DNA of 64,000 bases from an uncultured Pelagibacteraceae bacterium (GTDB lineage Bacteria; Pseudomonadota; Alphaproteobacteria; Pelagibacterales; Pelagibacteraceae), in assembly GCA_902588625.1 (NCBI GenBank), contig CACIPU010000003.1, positions 1 through 64,000 of the forward strand, written 5' to 3'. Shown one piece after another: positions 1 through 10,061 of this stretch. The notes beneath the pieces were generated by a model. That model had not been told where the DNA came from. It ran no database searches and saw nothing but the letters and a program-made list of their open reading frames with translations. Position 1 is the stretch's first letter. Every line of letters begins with the position of its first letter. The translations under genes and the position numbers were made by a program.

Positions 1-1127
1 TTCTTATAATATTAGCTGCTGGAGATAGCAAAAGATTTAAATCCAGCACTCCTAAACCTTATCAAATAGTAAATGATAAAACAATTTTAGAACATTCGTT
101 AAATGCCTTTAAAGATGTTAAAAAAATAAAGAAAACAATACTCGTTTATAATAAAAAACATAAAAAATATATAGATAAACTTTCAATTAAAAATGTCTTA
201 AAAATTGTTGGAGGCAGATCTCGTCAAGAGTCAACTTTTATAGCTTTAAAAAAAATAAAAAAAATGGGATGTAAAAAGGTTTTAATACATGACGCTGCAA
301 GGCCAAATATTTCTGTAAATATTATAAATAATACAATTTTAAAACTCAAAAAATACAACGCTGTAATTCCGGTTATACCAATTGCAGATTCATCAAAAAG
401 GATAAATCAGAATATAATATTTAAAAATATTGAGAGAAATAGTTTAAGGCTCGCACAAACTCCGCAAGGTTTTTATTTTAAAAAAATTTATAATAAGCAT
501 TTAAAGAATAAAGGATTATCTATTGAAGATGATTCTGCATTATTTACAAACGATCAAGAAGATGTTTTTACTATTTCTGGTTCTAAAAAGAATTTAAAAA
601 TTACAGATAACGAGGACTTAGAAATATTTCAATCATTTAAAAAAAAAAGAAATTATGTTGGAATAGGTTTTGATATTCACAAGTTGGTACCAGGAAGACC
701 TCTTTATTTAGCAGGCTTAAAAATTAGATCCAAGTTAGGTACATTAGGGCACTCAGATGGAGATCCTGTTCTTCACTCGATAATTGATGCAATATTAGGA
801 GCTTGTAAAATGGGGGATATTGGACAAATGTTTTCTGATAAAAACAAAAAATTTAAAAATATTAGGTCGACAGTATTACTCAAAGAAGTAATAAATAAGA
901 TTAAAGAAAAGAAATATCATATAAGTAATTTAGACATGAATATAATTACACAAACTCCTAAAATTAAAATTCATAAAAATAAAATGATTAAAAATATCAG
1001 TAATTTATGCAAAATTTCTGAAAACCAAATTAATATAAAAGGTAAAACAACTGAAAAGTTGGGCGTTATTGGAAAAAAACAAGCAATAGCTTGCGAAGTG
1101 ATAATTTCAATTATTAAATATGATTAA
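1..1127 (+). CDS. ispDF: Bifunctional IspD/IspF (MEP pathway), 5' end outside window
   Basis: Fused enzyme making two steps of the MEP isoprenoid pathway: IspD (2-C-methyl-D-erythritol 4-phosphate cytidylyltransferase) and IspF (MEcPP synthase). The reading frame is open from the window edge; the first complete codon is at base 3 and it begins LILAAGDSKRF, the nucleotide-binding signature of IspD, so only a few residues are missing. The ORF-track start at 264 is an internal Met. IspD motifs IHDAARP and LAQTPQGF follow. The IspF half starts near base 657 with VGIGFDIHKL and carries GHSDGD..LHSIIDA, the metal-binding Asp/His set. IspDF fusions are common in Alphaproteobacteria. It overlaps pgpA by 8 bp, which suggests co-translation. 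Confidence 0.95.
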   Translation, partial: LIILAAGDSKRFKSSTPKPYQIVNDKTILEHSLNAFKDVKKIKKTILVYNKKHKKYIDKLSIKNVLKIVGGRSRQESTFIALKKIKKMGCKKVLIHDAARPNISVNIINNTILKLKKYNAVIPVIPIADSSKRINQNIIFKNIERNSLRLAQTPQGFYFKKIYNKHLKNKGLSIEDDSALFTNDQEDVFTISGSKKNLKITDNEDLEIFQSFKKKRNYVGIGFDIHKLVPGRPLYLAGLKIRSKLGTLGHSDGDPVLHSIIDAILGACKMGDIGQMFSDKNKKFKNIRSTVLLKEVINKIKEKKYHISNLDMNIITQTPKIKIHKNKMIKNISNLCKISENQINIKGKTTEKLGVIGKKQAIACEVIISIIKYD

Positions 1128-1623
1128 TAAAATCAATTTTCTATTCGTAACATTTTTAGGTCTTGGAAAAATTAATTATGCACCTGGAACTTTGTCATCT
1201 TTAATAACTACATTTTTATTGTTTTATTTTTTTCATATACTTAACCTATCCCATCAAACAATTTTAATTGGCTTTTTTATAATATTTTTTTATTCGCTTT
1301 ATGCAATAAGTAGTTACATCAAAAAAAAGGAAAATAAGGATCCTAAAGAAATAGTAATAGATGAAATTATTGGCCAATCAATACCTATTTATGTTTATGA
1401 AATCTCTCACGGTATAGAAAAGAATTATAGTGAGGCTTATTTGTATTATATTTATATTTTTATTTTGTTTAGATTTTTTGACATAAAAAAACCTTTTCCT
1501 ATAAGTTATTTTGATAAAAATTATAAAAATAGCCTAGGTGTTATATTGGATGATGTTATTGCTGGAATTTATGTTATTTTAACATTAATTATATTTATGG
1601 TAATAAAATCAAGTTTATCCTAA
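1120..1623 (+). CDS. pgpA: Phosphatidylglycerophosphatase A
   Basis: Membrane phosphatase removing the phosphate from phosphatidylglycerophosphate to give phosphatidylglycerol. The 167-residue length fits PgpA. Family motifs are visible: GLGKINYAPGTLSS near residue 15, the acidic VIDEIIGQ near 80, FDIKKPFPI near 120 and GVILDDVIAGIY near 140; the conserved acidic residues bind Mg. Several hydrophobic segments fit an inner-membrane protein. It starts inside the end of ispDF (8-bp overlap) and its stop shares a base with the next start (TAATG), so ispDF-pgpA-CinA-C read as one operon. The family call is firm. Confidence 0.92.
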   Translation: MINKINFLFVTFLGLGKINYAPGTLSSLITTFLLFYFFHILNLSHQTILIGFFIIFFYSLYAISSYIKKKENKDPKEIVIDEIIGQSIPIYVYEISHGIEKNYSEAYLYYIYIFILFRFFDIKKPFPISYFDKNYKNSLGVILDDVIAGIYVILTLIIFMVIKSSLS

Positions 1624-2090
1624 TGAAAATAAATAAAATTATTAGTTTATTAATTAAAAAAAAATGTTCAATTTCTGTGGCTGAATCCTGCACTGGTGGC
1701 TTGCTTTCTAATTCCATAGCCTCAATAGATGGTGCATCTAAAGTATTTAATATGGGATTGGTAACTTACTCTAATAAAGCTAAAAAAAGTATTTTAAAAG
1801 TTCCACAAAAAATAATAACTAAATATGGAGCTGTGAGTTTTCAGTGTTGCTTATCTATGGTTAATAACCTTAGTAAAATTAGCAATAGTAACATCTGTAT
1901 TTCAATAACGGGAATAGCGGGTCCCAAAGGTGGTTCAATAAAAAAACCTGTCGGATTAGTTTTTATCGGTATTAAAAAAAATAACAAAACCTATATAAAT
2001 AAATATTTATTTAAAAATAAAGGAAGAAATAAGATTCAACAGCAAGCTGTTAAAAAATCTTTAGAATTAGTTTTTGGATTTATTAAATAA
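1623..2090 (+). CDS. pncC: CinA C-terminal domain protein, NMN amidohydrolase-like
   Basis: Stand-alone CinA-C domain (155 residues), the family that includes nicotinamide mononucleotide deamidase (PncC/YgaD) used in pyridine nucleotide recycling. Diagnostic motifs are SVAESCTGGLLSN near residue 18, GLVTYSNKAK near 45 and ISITGIAGPKGGS near 100. The N-terminal molybdopterin-binding half of full CinA is absent, as is usual for the short form. The start is coupled to the pgpA stop (TAATG). Its 3' end overlaps the convergent ratA/coq10 gene by 24 bp. The family is clear; the NMN deamidase activity is inferred from relatives. Confidence 0.88.
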   Translation: MKINKIISLLIKKKCSISVAESCTGGLLSNSIASIDGASKVFNMGLVTYSNKAKKSILKVPQKIITKYGAVSFQCCLSMVNNLSKISNSNICISITGIAGPKGGSIKKPVGLVFIGIKKNNKTYINKYLFKNKGRNKIQQQAVKKSLELVFGFIK

Positions 2091-2522
2091 ATCTGATGCT
2101 CTGCTCTCAAAAGCATTAGCAATCTTTACAAGACCTATATCGAAAGATTTTTTCATTAAAATATTTAAAATTTTATTTTTTAATTCAAAGTTAATGTGAA
2201 AATCTATTTGGCTTTTTTTACCAATATCTTTAAAAAACCATCGATTTTCTAAGTGTTTAATTGGTCCTCCAATATTAGTTACAAAAATTGAGTCTTTATT
2301 TTTGTCATAAATTACTAAGCTTTTATAAGTCTCTTTAAAAAAACTTTTTCCAATAGTGAGGTCTGCTATAATTTCGATTGTACTACCTTTGCTATTTTTG
2401 CTATGAATTTTTCCATCAATACACCAAGGCACAAATTCAGGGTATTTTTCAATATCAAGAACCATTTTAATTAAATTATCTTTTGTACAAGGTATGTCTT
2501 TTTTTAAATAAGCTTTGGGCAT
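2067..2522 (-). CDS. START/polyketide-cyclase-like protein, COQ10/RatA family
   Basis: A 151-residue single-domain protein of the COQ10-like START superfamily. The N-terminal part has the typical [14 protein letters not shown] stretch near residue 26, which in this family follows the first helix of the lipid-binding fold. Alphaproteobacterial members next to lipA are usually annotated as ubiquinone-binding COQ10 homologues, and the enterobacterial homologue is called RatA; I infer a quinone-chaperone role. It overlaps the end of lipA by 19 bp, which fits the same operon, and converges on and overlaps the CinA-C gene by 24 bp. Confidence 0.82.
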   Translation of the reverse strand: MPKAYLKKDIPCTKDNLIKMVLDIEKYPEFVPWCIDGKIHSKNSKGSTIEIIADLTIGKSFFKETYKSLVIYDKNKDSIFVTNIGGPIKHLENRWFFKDIGKKSQIDFHINFELKNKILNILMKKSFDIGLVKIANAFESRASDLFNKSKN

Positions 2523-3442
2523 TCAGATTGTTCTTCTCTTAGCCTTTTCATTTTAGAAAAATCCTCGTCTGCATGATATGATGATCTCGTTAATGGTGAA
2601 GATGATACAATTAAAAAGCCTTTTGTTAGAGCTATTTTTTTTAGTTCTTCAAATTCATCAGGATGGACATATCTATTCAATGGATAATGTTTAACAGTTG
2701 GTTGAAGATATTGTCCAATAGTCAAAAAATCTACATTAGCAGATAATAAGTCGTCCATTACTTGGATAATTTCATCTTTTGTTTCACCAAGACCCAACAT
2801 AATTCCAGATTTTGTAAATATTTTATTATTAATTTGTTTAGCAGATTTTAATAAATCAATTGAGGAGAAATACCTAGAACCAGGCCTCACTTTTCTATAT
2901 AAACTCGGTACAGTTTCTATGTTGTGATTAAAAACATCTGGATTCGCTGCAACAACTTTTATATAAGAGTTTCCCTTTCGTAAAAAATCAGGTGTTAATA
3001 CTTCTATAGTCGTGTTTTCATTAATTTTTCTTATAGCTATTATGACTTCTGAAAAGTGTTGCGCTCCTCCATCATCTAAATCATCTCTATCGACTGAAGT
3101 AATAACCACATGTTTTAAATTTAATTCTTTTGTAGCTTGAGCAATTTTATTTGGTTCCAAAGGATCTAAATCAACTGGCTTGCCTGTTCTAACATTACAA
3201 AAAGAACATGCCCTTGTACATGTGTCTCCCATAATCATAAAGGTTGCGTGTTTTTTACTCCAACATTCTGAAATATTAGGACAGCTAGCTTCTTGACATA
3301 CTGTATGAAGTTTTTTTCTATTAATAATTTCTTTAGTTTTAAAATAATTTTTTGTATCTAATAATCGTGACCTAATCCATCTTGGTTTTTTTTTTATTAA
3401 ACTTATTGGATTATTAATTTTTTCTGGATGTCTCAACTTCAT
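2504..3442 (-). CDS. lipA: Lipoyl synthase
   Basis: Radical-SAM enzyme that inserts two sulfurs into protein-bound octanoyl groups to make the lipoyl cofactor of 2-oxoacid dehydrogenases and the glycine cleavage H protein. Both cluster motifs are present: the auxiliary [12 protein letters not shown] (CX4CX5C) near residue 49 and the radical-SAM CTRACSFC (CX3CX2C) near 75. The C-terminal RSSYHADE carries the conserved serine that ligates the auxiliary cluster. The 312-residue length is normal. It lies 2 bp after ftsB; in many alphaproteobacteria the pdh genes sit between these two, and here they do not. Confidence 0.97.
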   Translation of the reverse strand: MKLRHPEKINNPISLIKKKPRWIRSRLLDTKNYFKTKEIINRKKLHTVCQEASCPNISECWSKKHATFMIMGDTCTRACSFCNVRTGKPVDLDPLEPNKIAQATKELNLKHVVITSVDRDDLDDGGAQHFSEVIIAIRKINENTTIEVLTPDFLRKGNSYIKVVAANPDVFNHNIETVPSLYRKVRPGSRYFSSIDLLKSAKQINNKIFTKSGIMLGLGETKDEIIQVMDDLLSANVDFLTIGQYLQPTVKHYPLNRYVHPDEFEELKKIALTKGFLIVSSSPLTRSSYHADEDFSKMKRLREEQSECPKLI

Positions 3443-3444
3443 AT

Positions 3445-3738
3445 TTAATTAATAAATATTTTTTCATTCTTTTTTCCTACCATAAATTTTTCTCTATATA
3501 AAATTTCCAGATAGTCAGCATCAATAACGCCTGTTAAAAGATTGTTCTGTTTTTCAATTTCGTTTAATTGTTTAATAGCTATTAACTTATTTTTATTGAG
3601 TTGTTTAACTGTTTCTCTTTTCTCAAGATAAGAAATCAAACCTCTTTCACCCTCCAAAAGATTTAATAGCATATACAAAAATAAAGTAATGCATATAAGA
3701 ACAAATTTGTTTTTATTAAATATTTCTAAAAATATCAT
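3445..3738 (-). CDS. ftsB: Septum formation initiator FtsB/DivIC family
   Basis: Small bitopic cell-division protein (97 residues). One N-terminal transmembrane helix (about residues 10-27, [17 protein letters not shown]) is followed by a Gly-Leu region and a predicted coiled coil rich in Lys/Glu/Leu/Asn (about 35-75), then a short [12 protein letters not shown] segment typical of this family. It forms the FtsQLB divisome subcomplex in relatives. It sits between eno and lipA with 2-4 bp gaps. The family is supported by architecture and by the eno neighbour, a conserved position for ftsB. Confidence 0.85.
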   Translation of the reverse strand: MIFLEIFNKNKFVLICITLFLYMLLNLLEGERGLISYLEKRETVKQLNKNKLIAIKQLNEIEKQNNLLTGVIDADYLEILYREKFMVGKKNEKIFIN

Positions 3739-3742
3739 TAAT

Positions 3743-4996
3743 TTAAACTTTAGCCATTTTTACAGAATTTCCAAGTTCATCTTCGATCTTTAATAAACGG
3801 TTATATTTAGCTACTCTTTCTGATCTAGCTAAAGACCCTGTTTTTATTTGTGATGAGTTAGTAGCCACTGCTAAATCAGCTATAAAAGTATCTTCGGAAT
3901 CCCCTGATCGATGTGAAATGATAGTCTTATAATTATGTTTGTGAGCAAGATTAATGACTTTTTGAGTTTCCGTTAATGTTCCTATTTGATTAGGTTTTAT
4001 CAATATTGTATTAGCTGCTTTAGACTTTATACCCTTGGATAATCGTTTATGGTTTGTAACAAAAAGATCGTCTCCTACAACTTGAATATTATTGTCTACA
4101 AGCTTGGTAAAATTACTCCAAGAAGTCCAATCCTCTTCAAAAAATGGATCTTCGATTGATCTTATTGGATATTTTTTGATTAGTTCTAAATAATAATTAA
4201 TTGTTTTATCGGGTGATAAAAACTGTGGTGAATTAATTGCATATTTATTATCTTTAAATAGTTCATTTGCCGCAACATCTAAACATATTGAAATATCTTC
4301 ACCTGGTTTATATCCAGCCTTATCAATTGCCTCTAAAATAAATTCAATTGCTGCTTCGTTATTTTGCAGTGAAGGAGCAAAACCACCTTCATCACCAACA
4401 GTTGTTGGATAGTTTTTGCTACTTATAAGATTTTTTAATTTTTGTATTACTAAAAAACAAATATTAACTGCTTCTTTAAAACTTCTAGCTTTATCAGGTC
4501 TAATCATAAATTCCTGGATTCTTAAAGAATTATTTGCATGAACTCCTCCATTAATTATATTCATTAATGGAAGTGGTAAAGTTTTTTTATTTCCTAAATA
4601 CTCATATAAAGGTAATTTTTTTGAAATGGCCGATACTTTAGAAACGGCTATAGAGACTGATAAAATTGCGTTAGCGCCTAATCTTTTTTTTTGATCCGTT
4701 CCGTCTAAATCAATTAGAGTTTGATCAATATTTTTCTGATCTTCCGGATTTAAACCATTAAGACTTTTTGCTATTTCTCCGTTTACTTTTTCTATTGCTT
4801 TTAAAACACTTTTTCCTAAATAATTTTTATTTTCTATATCTCTAAGCTCGAAAGATTCATAAGTTCCTGTAGATGCTCCCGAAGGCACGATTGCAGATCC
4901 AACGCTTCCATCATTTAATAGAATCTCAGTTGAAATAGTGGGCATTCCCCTGCTATCAAAAACTTGTCTTGCCTTGATGCTAGTTATTTTTGGCAT
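3743..4996 (-). CDS. eno: Enolase (phosphopyruvate hydratase)
   Basis: Glycolytic enzyme interconverting 2-phosphoglycerate and phosphoenolpyruvate. Full-length at 417 residues. It begins [17 protein letters not shown], the enolase N-terminal signature. GDEGGFAP carries a catalytic Glu, SIEDPF and VGDDLF supply Mg ligands, [10 protein letters not shown] carries the catalytic base Lys, and SHRSGD is the substrate loop. Its start overlaps the end of kdsA by 17 bp, so the pair is probably translationally coupled; the PEP it makes is the co-substrate of KdsA. Confidence 0.98.
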   Translation of the reverse strand: MPKITSIKARQVFDSRGMPTISTEILLNDGSVGSAIVPSGASTGTYESFELRDIENKNYLGKSVLKAIEKVNGEIAKSLNGLNPEDQKNIDQTLIDLDGTDQKKRLGANAILSVSIAVSKVSAISKKLPLYEYLGNKKTLPLPLMNIINGGVHANNSLRIQEFMIRPDKARSFKEAVNICFLVIQKLKNLISSKNYPTTVGDEGGFAPSLQNNEAAIEFILEAIDKAGYKPGEDISICLDVAANELFKDNKYAINSPQFLSPDKTINYYLELIKKYPIRSIEDPFFEEDWTSWSNFTKLVDNNIQVVGDDLFVTNHKRLSKGIKSKAANTILIKPNQIGTLTETQKVINLAHKHNYKTIISHRSGDSEDTFIADLAVATNSSQIKTGSLARSERVAKYNRLLKIEDELGNSVKMAKV

Positions 4997-5816
4997 CTTT
5001 TACTAAATTATCAATTTGAATTAATTTTTTTAATAAAGAAGATAGTTTTGATAAAGGAACCATATTTGGTCCGTCTGAAGGAGCATTATCTGGATCGGGA
5101 TGAGTCTCTATAAAAACGGCCGCGACTCCTACGGCAACTGCTGCTCTAGCAAGATATTCAACGAACTCTCTTTGTCCACCACTTTTGTCACCCATTCCAC
5201 CTGGTTGTTGCACTGAGTGCGTTGCGTCAAAAATAACTGGATAACCAGTTTTTGCCATTATTGGTATCGACCTCATATCTGAAACTAAAGTGTTGTAACC
5301 AAAACTTGCTCCTCTTTCAGTAAGTAAAATATTTTTATTTCCAGATTCTTCAATTTTTTTAATTACATTAACCATGTCCCATGGAGCTAAAAACTGTCCT
5401 TTTTTTATATTAACAATTTTTCCTGTTTTAGCTGCAGCTATTAACAAATCTGTTTGACGACATAAAAAAGCTGGAATTTGCAGAACGTCAACATGTTTAG
5501 AAACTACAGTACACTGATCAATAGAGTGAACATCTGTTAAGATAGGAATCTGCAATTCATTTCTAATCTTATCAAAAATCGGAAGTGATTTTTCTAATCC
5601 AATTCCCCGTTTTCCTTTAAGGCTTGTTCTGTTAGCTTTATCAAACGATGTTTTATAAATGAGTTTAATTCCAAGCTCTTTAGTAATTTTTTTTAATTCT
5701 TTTGATACTTCAATAGCATGGGATTCACTTTCTAGCTGACATGGTCCAGCAATCAAAGTAAATTTATCAGAATTAGAAATATTTATATCGTTACATTTAA
5801 CTATTTTATTTTGCAT
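4980..5816 (-). CDS. kdsA: 3-deoxy-8-phosphooctulonate synthase (KDO8P synthase)
   Basis: Condenses PEP with arabinose 5-phosphate to make KDO 8-phosphate for the LPS inner core. 278 residues. Motifs are [35 protein letters not shown] and [14 protein letters not shown]. The Cys in AGPC together with the His, Glu and Asp in the later motifs is the ligand set of the metal-dependent class (Aquifex type) rather than the metal-independent E. coli type, which has Asn at that Cys position; this is inferred from motifs. Its start shares one base with the pyrG stop (TAATG), and it overlaps eno by 17 bp. Confidence 0.96.
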   Translation of the reverse strand: MQNKIVKCNDINISNSDKFTLIAGPCQLESESHAIEVSKELKKITKELGIKLIYKTSFDKANRTSLKGKRGIGLEKSLPIFDKIRNELQIPILTDVHSIDQCTVVSKHVDVLQIPAFLCRQTDLLIAAAKTGKIVNIKKGQFLAPWDMVNVIKKIEESGNKNILLTERGASFGYNTLVSDMRSIPIMAKTGYPVIFDATHSVQQPGGMGDKSGGQREFVEYLARAAVAVGVAAVFIETHPDPDNAPSDGPNMVPLSKLSSLLKKLIQIDNLVKDAKNN

Positions 5817-7441
5817 TAACTAATTTCCTTTTGTTTGTGGGCAGCTTTAATAAATGATGAAAATAAAGGATGTGGATTAAAGGGTCTAGATTTAAACTCA
5901 GGATGAAATTGAACACCTATAAACCACGGATGTGTTTTAAGTTCTACTATTTCAGGCAATAAACCATCTGGAGAGATTGCTGAAAATATTAATCCTTTTT
6001 TTTCAAATTCGCTTTGATATTTTATGTTCACTTCGTACCTATGTCTGTGTCTTTCACTAATTTTTTTCATTGAATATATTTTTGATGTTAATGAATTTTT
6101 TTTTAATATTGCATCATATAAACCAAGTCTCATTGTCCCGCCTAAATTTTTTTCATTACCTTTAAAAATTTTATTACCTTTTTGCCATTCATTTATTAAG
6201 CCTACAACAGGTGTGCAATTATTTCCAAATTCACTGCTAGAAGCATTTTTAATTTTCAGTAAATTTCTAGCGGCTTCGATAACAGCCATTTGCATACCAA
6301 AACATATACCAAAAAAAGGTATATTGTTTAATCTTGCGTATTTTATGGCAGCAATTTTTCCTTCACTTCCCCTTTTTCCAAAACCTCCAGGGATAAGTAT
6401 GCCTGAAACTTTTTTTAATAAAGCGTCTAAATTGTCAACTCTTAAGCTATCAGAATCTATACGGTCTAATTTTACTTTAAGCTTATTAGATATTCCTCCA
6501 TGCGCTAATGCTTCATCTAAAGATTTGTAAGCGTCTTTTAAATTTACATATTTTCCAATGATTCCAATATTTACCTCTTTTTTTGATCGTAAAACATTTA
6601 ATGTGATTTTTTTCCATTTTGTAAGATTGGGTTTCTTTTTACTTTTTATGTTAAAATAAGATAAAACACGCTCATCAAGTTTTTCTTTGTGAAAACTAAT
6701 GGGTGCCTCATAAATAGTTTTCACATCTATTGTTTCTATTACATTTTTTATATCAACATTACAAAATAAAGATATTTTTTCTCTTTCATTTTTAGGTATA
6801 CTTTTTTCACTTCTACAAATAATTATATCTGGTTGTATGCCCAAACTTCTCAATTCTTTTACTGAATGTTGTGTAGGTTTAGTTTTAAGTTCAGCTGATG
6901 CTTTTAAATAAGGTACAAGAGTTAAATGTATAAATAAACTATTCCTTTTTCCTATATCATTTGAAAATTGTCTTATAGCTTCTAAGAAAGGTAAACTCTC
7001 TATATCTCCAACAGTTCCACCAATTTCACAGATAATAAAGTCTTCATTTTTTACGTTATGAGATATAAATTTTTTAATTCTATTTGTTACATGTGGAACA
7101 ACCTGAACTGTTCCTCCCAAATAATCTCCTCTTCTTTCTTTTTTTATAATATCGCTGTAGATACCTCCTGTTGTAATGTTATCAAATTTAGTAGCTGATA
7201 TTTCTGTAAACCTTTCATAATGACCTATATCCAAATCTGTTTCAGCGCCATCATCAGTTACGAATACTTCTCCATGTTGAAATGGATTCATGGTTCCTGG
7301 GTCAACATTTAAATACGGATCTAATTTTCTTATTCTAACTTTGTATCCTCTTAATTGAAGCAAAGAAGCTAAAGAAGCTGAGGATAGTCCTTTTCCAAGT
7401 GATGAAACCACGCCGCCAGTGACAAATATATATCGCGCCAT
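5816..7441 (-). CDS. pyrG: CTP synthase
   Basis: Makes CTP from UTP, ATP and glutamine. 541 residues, the normal length. The N-terminal synthetase domain starts [20 protein letters not shown], with the P-loop-like site, and continues through [11 protein letters not shown] and [16 protein letters not shown]. The C-terminal class I glutamine amidotransferase domain (about 290-541) has GGFGKRG, the nucleophile Cys in GICFGMQ, and the His/Glu pair in GVQFHPEF. It follows secG after 46 bp and is coupled by a 1-bp overlap to kdsA, a CMP-sugar pathway gene that ultimately needs CTP. Confidence 0.98.
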   Translation of the reverse strand: MARYIFVTGGVVSSLGKGLSSASLASLLQLRGYKVRIRKLDPYLNVDPGTMNPFQHGEVFVTDDGAETDLDIGHYERFTEISATKFDNITTGGIYSDIIKKERRGDYLGGTVQVVPHVTNRIKKFISHNVKNEDFIICEIGGTVGDIESLPFLEAIRQFSNDIGKRNSLFIHLTLVPYLKASAELKTKPTQHSVKELRSLGIQPDIIICRSEKSIPKNEREKISLFCNVDIKNVIETIDVKTIYEAPISFHKEKLDERVLSYFNIKSKKKPNLTKWKKITLNVLRSKKEVNIGIIGKYVNLKDAYKSLDEALAHGGISNKLKVKLDRIDSDSLRVDNLDALLKKVSGILIPGGFGKRGSEGKIAAIKYARLNNIPFFGICFGMQMAVIEAARNLLKIKNASSSEFGNNCTPVVGLINEWQKGNKIFKGNEKNLGGTMRLGLYDAILKKNSLTSKIYSMKKISERHRHRYEVNIKYQSEFEKKGLIFSAISPDGLLPEIVELKTHPWFIGVQFHPEFKSRPFNPHPLFSSFIKAAHKQKEIS

Positions 7442-7487
7442 GGAAGTGTATTATAGTAAAGATTAATGGAGAAAGAAAGTTAAATTA

Positions 7488-7787
7488 TTACTCTGATTTT
7501 GGAATTTCTGGTTCTGATGACACTTTTTCTTCTTCTGTAGATTCTAAAACAGATTTTGTAGGAAGGTTTTCTTTAGAAACAATTGTCAATGAAATACTAG
7601 TAATAATAAACAAAGTTGCTAATAAAGCTGTAGCTTTAGTTAAAAAATTGCCAGCTGATCTAGATGAAACAAAGCTTTCTTGTGAAACTCCCAGTCCTAA
7701 AGCTCCACCTTCAGATTTTTGAAGTAAAATAGAACCTATTAACAAAATGGCTAAAATTACATTTAAAATTAAAAGAAAATTTTCCAT
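7488..7787 (-). CDS. secG: Preprotein translocase subunit SecG
   Basis: Small inner-membrane component of the SecYEG channel (99 residues). Two hydrophobic segments (about 4-22 and 52-72) flank the loop LLQKSEGGALGLG, the hallmark of SecG, followed by an FLTKATALLATLF-type second helix. The C-terminal tail is acidic and Ser/Glu-rich. Placement between tpiA and pyrG is the usual alphaproteobacterial order. It starts 5 bp after the tpiA stop. Confidence 0.93.
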   Translation of the reverse strand: MENFLLILNVILAILLIGSILLQKSEGGALGLGVSQESFVSSRSAGNFLTKATALLATLFIITSISLTIVSKENLPTKSVLESTEEEKVSSEPEIPKSE

Positions 7788-7792
7788 TAGTG

Positions 7793-8551
7793 TTATTTAT
7801 AGTAATTTTTTATTATATCAATAAATTTTTTAGAAGATTGGGAGGCGCTACCTATTAAAAAACCATCAATTTCATTAACATTAGATAAAAGTTTAACATT
7901 TTTACCATTTACCGATCCACCATATAAGACTTTAGGAAAGTTTTTAGTTTTAAAAATTTTTTTATAACTAATTTTTATATATTTAATTATATATTTTAGT
8001 TCATTAATATTTGGAATTTTATTAGATCCTATACACCAAATAGGTTCATATGCTATCATTATTCTTTTTTTGTTAAAACTTTTTTTAATACACTCTTTTA
8101 TTTGTTTTCGAATAATAGAATATGTTTTTCCTCTTTTTTTTTCATGAGAAGTTTCTCCAATACAGTATATTACATTTAACTTCTGGTTAAGAGAAGACTC
8201 AATTTTTTTTTCGATTAATTTTGGACTTTCTCCTTCTTTTCTATTTTCTGAGTGTCCTAAAATTATATATTCAGATCCCACTTTTTTTAACATTGATGCA
8301 TTAACGGATCCAGTAAAAGGACCGCTTGCTTCATGATGGTGGCAATTTTGAGCTCCTATTGAAATTGATTTTTTTTTCAGCTTTTTAACAAAAAAATTAA
8401 TTAATATATTAGGAACACATATTACTATTTTTTTTTTATTAATATAATTATTTTTAGAAATATAGGTATTTATTTTAGATATGATTTTAAATGATGCTAA
8501 ATCACCAAACATTTTCCAATTTCCTATAAAATACTTTAATTTATTTGTCAT
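7793..8551 (-). CDS. tpiA: Triosephosphate isomerase
   Basis: Interconverts dihydroxyacetone phosphate and glyceraldehyde 3-phosphate. 252 residues, a single TIM barrel. The catalytic residues are visible: Lys in GNWKM near residue 13, His in ILGHSE near 97 and Glu in AYEPIW near 167; the phosphate-binding LYGGSVNGKN and GFLIGSAS segments close the barrel. It is the first gene of the leftward tpiA-secG-pyrG-kdsA-eno run and diverges from ppiD across a 61-bp AT-only-like intergenic region that must hold both promoters. Confidence 0.97.
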   Translation of the reverse strand: MTNKLKYFIGNWKMFGDLASFKIISKINTYISKNNYINKKKIVICVPNILINFFVKKLKKKSISIGAQNCHHHEASGPFTGSVNASMLKKVGSEYIILGHSENRKEGESPKLIEKKIESSLNQKLNVIYCIGETSHEKKRGKTYSIIRKQIKECIKKSFNKKRIMIAYEPIWCIGSNKIPNINELKYIIKYIKISYKKIFKTKNFPKVLYGGSVNGKNVKLLSNVNEIDGFLIGSASQSSKKFIDIIKNYYK

Positions 8552-8612
8552 GATATAAAAATTAATTTATAGAGTATCTAAATATATAACAATAAAATAA
8601 TTTTAATTAAAA

Positions 8613-10061
8613 ATGTTAGGATCTATAAGAAAATTCTCGACTTCAATTTATGCCAAGATACTTTTAGGTATAGTTATTATCCCTTTTGTATTTTGGGGTA
8701 TGGGATCATCATTTGTTGGTGGTAATCAAAATGTTATAGCTACAATTGATAAAGAAAAACTTTCAACAAATGAATTTGCCAACTTTGTTTCTTCTTACAA
8801 AAAAAAGGACGATAAAATTTCTTCTACTGAAATTGATCAACTACTTTCAGCATACATAGGAGACAAACTCATTGAGATGGAATATGAAAATTATGGCATC
8901 TTATTATCTGATAAATCCTTGCGTGAATTAATAAGAAATCAAAAAGAGTTTAAAAAAAATAATAAATTTTCACGAACTCAGTATGAAAAATTTTTAATAG
9001 GAAACAATTTAGACGCTGTAAGTTTTGAAACAAACCTTGCGTTACAAGAGAAAAAAAAGCAACTTTTAAGTTTGATTGGTGGTGGAGTGGTTCCGTCAGA
9101 TTTTATGATTAACAAAATTTATAACATGATAAATCAAAAAAGAAATATCCAATTAATAAAATTAAATGATGCTTTTAAAAATGAACTAAATTTTGCAAAC
9201 GAAAAAATAGAAACTTACTATGAAAAAAATAAAGACAGGTATGTTGACACTTTTAAAAAAGCACAATTATTAGAAATTACTCCTAAAAAACTAAATGGAA
9301 CAGAAGAGTTTAATGATCTCTACTTTAAAAAAATTGATGAAATTTATGATGGAATAATTCAAGGTAAAAATTTTGACTCTATAATTAAAGATTATAACCT
9401 AACTGGAAAAAAAAATTTTCAAATTAATTCACAAGGTCAAGATTTAAATTATAATTTAGTAAATGAGATATCACCATTTATCGTAAATGAAATTTTTAAA
9501 TTAACTAGTGAAGAGCCTACCACCTTAATAGATGACAATAGCAAATATTACATTGTTGAAACTATTGACACAGAAATAGTTCAGAAGAAAATATCAGATG
9601 TAAATGTTAAGAAAGATATTATTAAAGATTTGAAAATTGCAAAAAAAAGAGAGTTAATGTCTAATATTATTAGCAAAGTTAATCAAAATAATTATAACAA
9701 AGTTGATTTTGATGAATTTATAAGAAAAAAAAGCGCTACAGTCCAAAAAATAAAATTACAAAGTATTAGTGATACAAAAGTACTTAGTGAAAATGTTGTG
9801 AAACAAATTTATTCAGTTCCTAATAAAAAAGTTATTGTGTACTATGATATTGATTTTAAAAATAATTTCTTAATTTATATAGATTCTATAACAGAGGTAA
9901 GTATTGATAAACAATCAAAAGATTATGAAAAATATTTAAATTTATCTAAGACTAGAATTACAAGTAGTATGTTTAATGCTTATGATGATTATATAAAATC
10001 CAAATATGAAATTGAGATAAATTATAAAGCGTTAAAAAATGTGAAAAGTTATTTTAATTAA
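8613..10061 (+). CDS. ppiD: Membrane-anchored periplasmic chaperone, PpiD/SurA-N family
   Basis: A 482-residue protein with a short cytoplasmic N-terminus (MLGSIRKFSTSIYAK), one transmembrane helix (about 15-31, ILLGIVIIPFVFWGM) and a long periplasmic part beginning with a SurA-N-like chaperone region. This is the architecture of PpiD, which helps folding of secreted proteins near SecYEG. The parvulin (PPIase) region in the second half is hard to recognise and may be degenerate, and the protein is shorter than the roughly 620-residue enterobacterial PpiD. The stop codon overlaps the trpE start (TAATG), so it heads the trp gene run. The family call is good; isomerase activity is doubtful. Confidence 0.8.
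   Translation: MLGSIRKFSTSIYAKILLGIVIIPFVFWGMGSSFVGGNQNVIATIDKEKLSTNEFANFVSSYKKKDDKISSTEIDQLLSAYIGDKLIEMEYENYGILLSDKSLRELIRNQKEFKKNNKFSRTQYEKFLIGNNLDAVSFETNLALQEKKKQLLSLIGGGVVPSDFMINKIYNMINQKRNIQLIKLNDAFKNELNFANEKIETYYEKNKDRYVDTFKKAQLLEITPKKLNGTEEFNDLYFKKIDEIYDGIIQGKNFDSIIKDYNLTGKKNFQINSQGQDLNYNLVNEISPFIVNEIFKLTSEEPTTLIDDNSKYYIVETIDTEIVQKKISDVNVKKDIIKDLKIAKKRELMSNIISKVNQNNYNKVDFDEFIRKKSATVQKIKLQSISDTKVLSENVVKQIYSVPNKKVIVYYDIDFKNNFLIYIDSITEVSIDKQSKDYEKYLNLSKTRITSSMFNAYDDYIKSKYEIEINYKALKNVKSYFN

Noticed and set aside
6024-6530. 168-aa plus-strand ORF
   Set aside because: Lies entirely antisense inside pyrG, which has all catalytic motifs; composition is that of a reverse-complement shadow.
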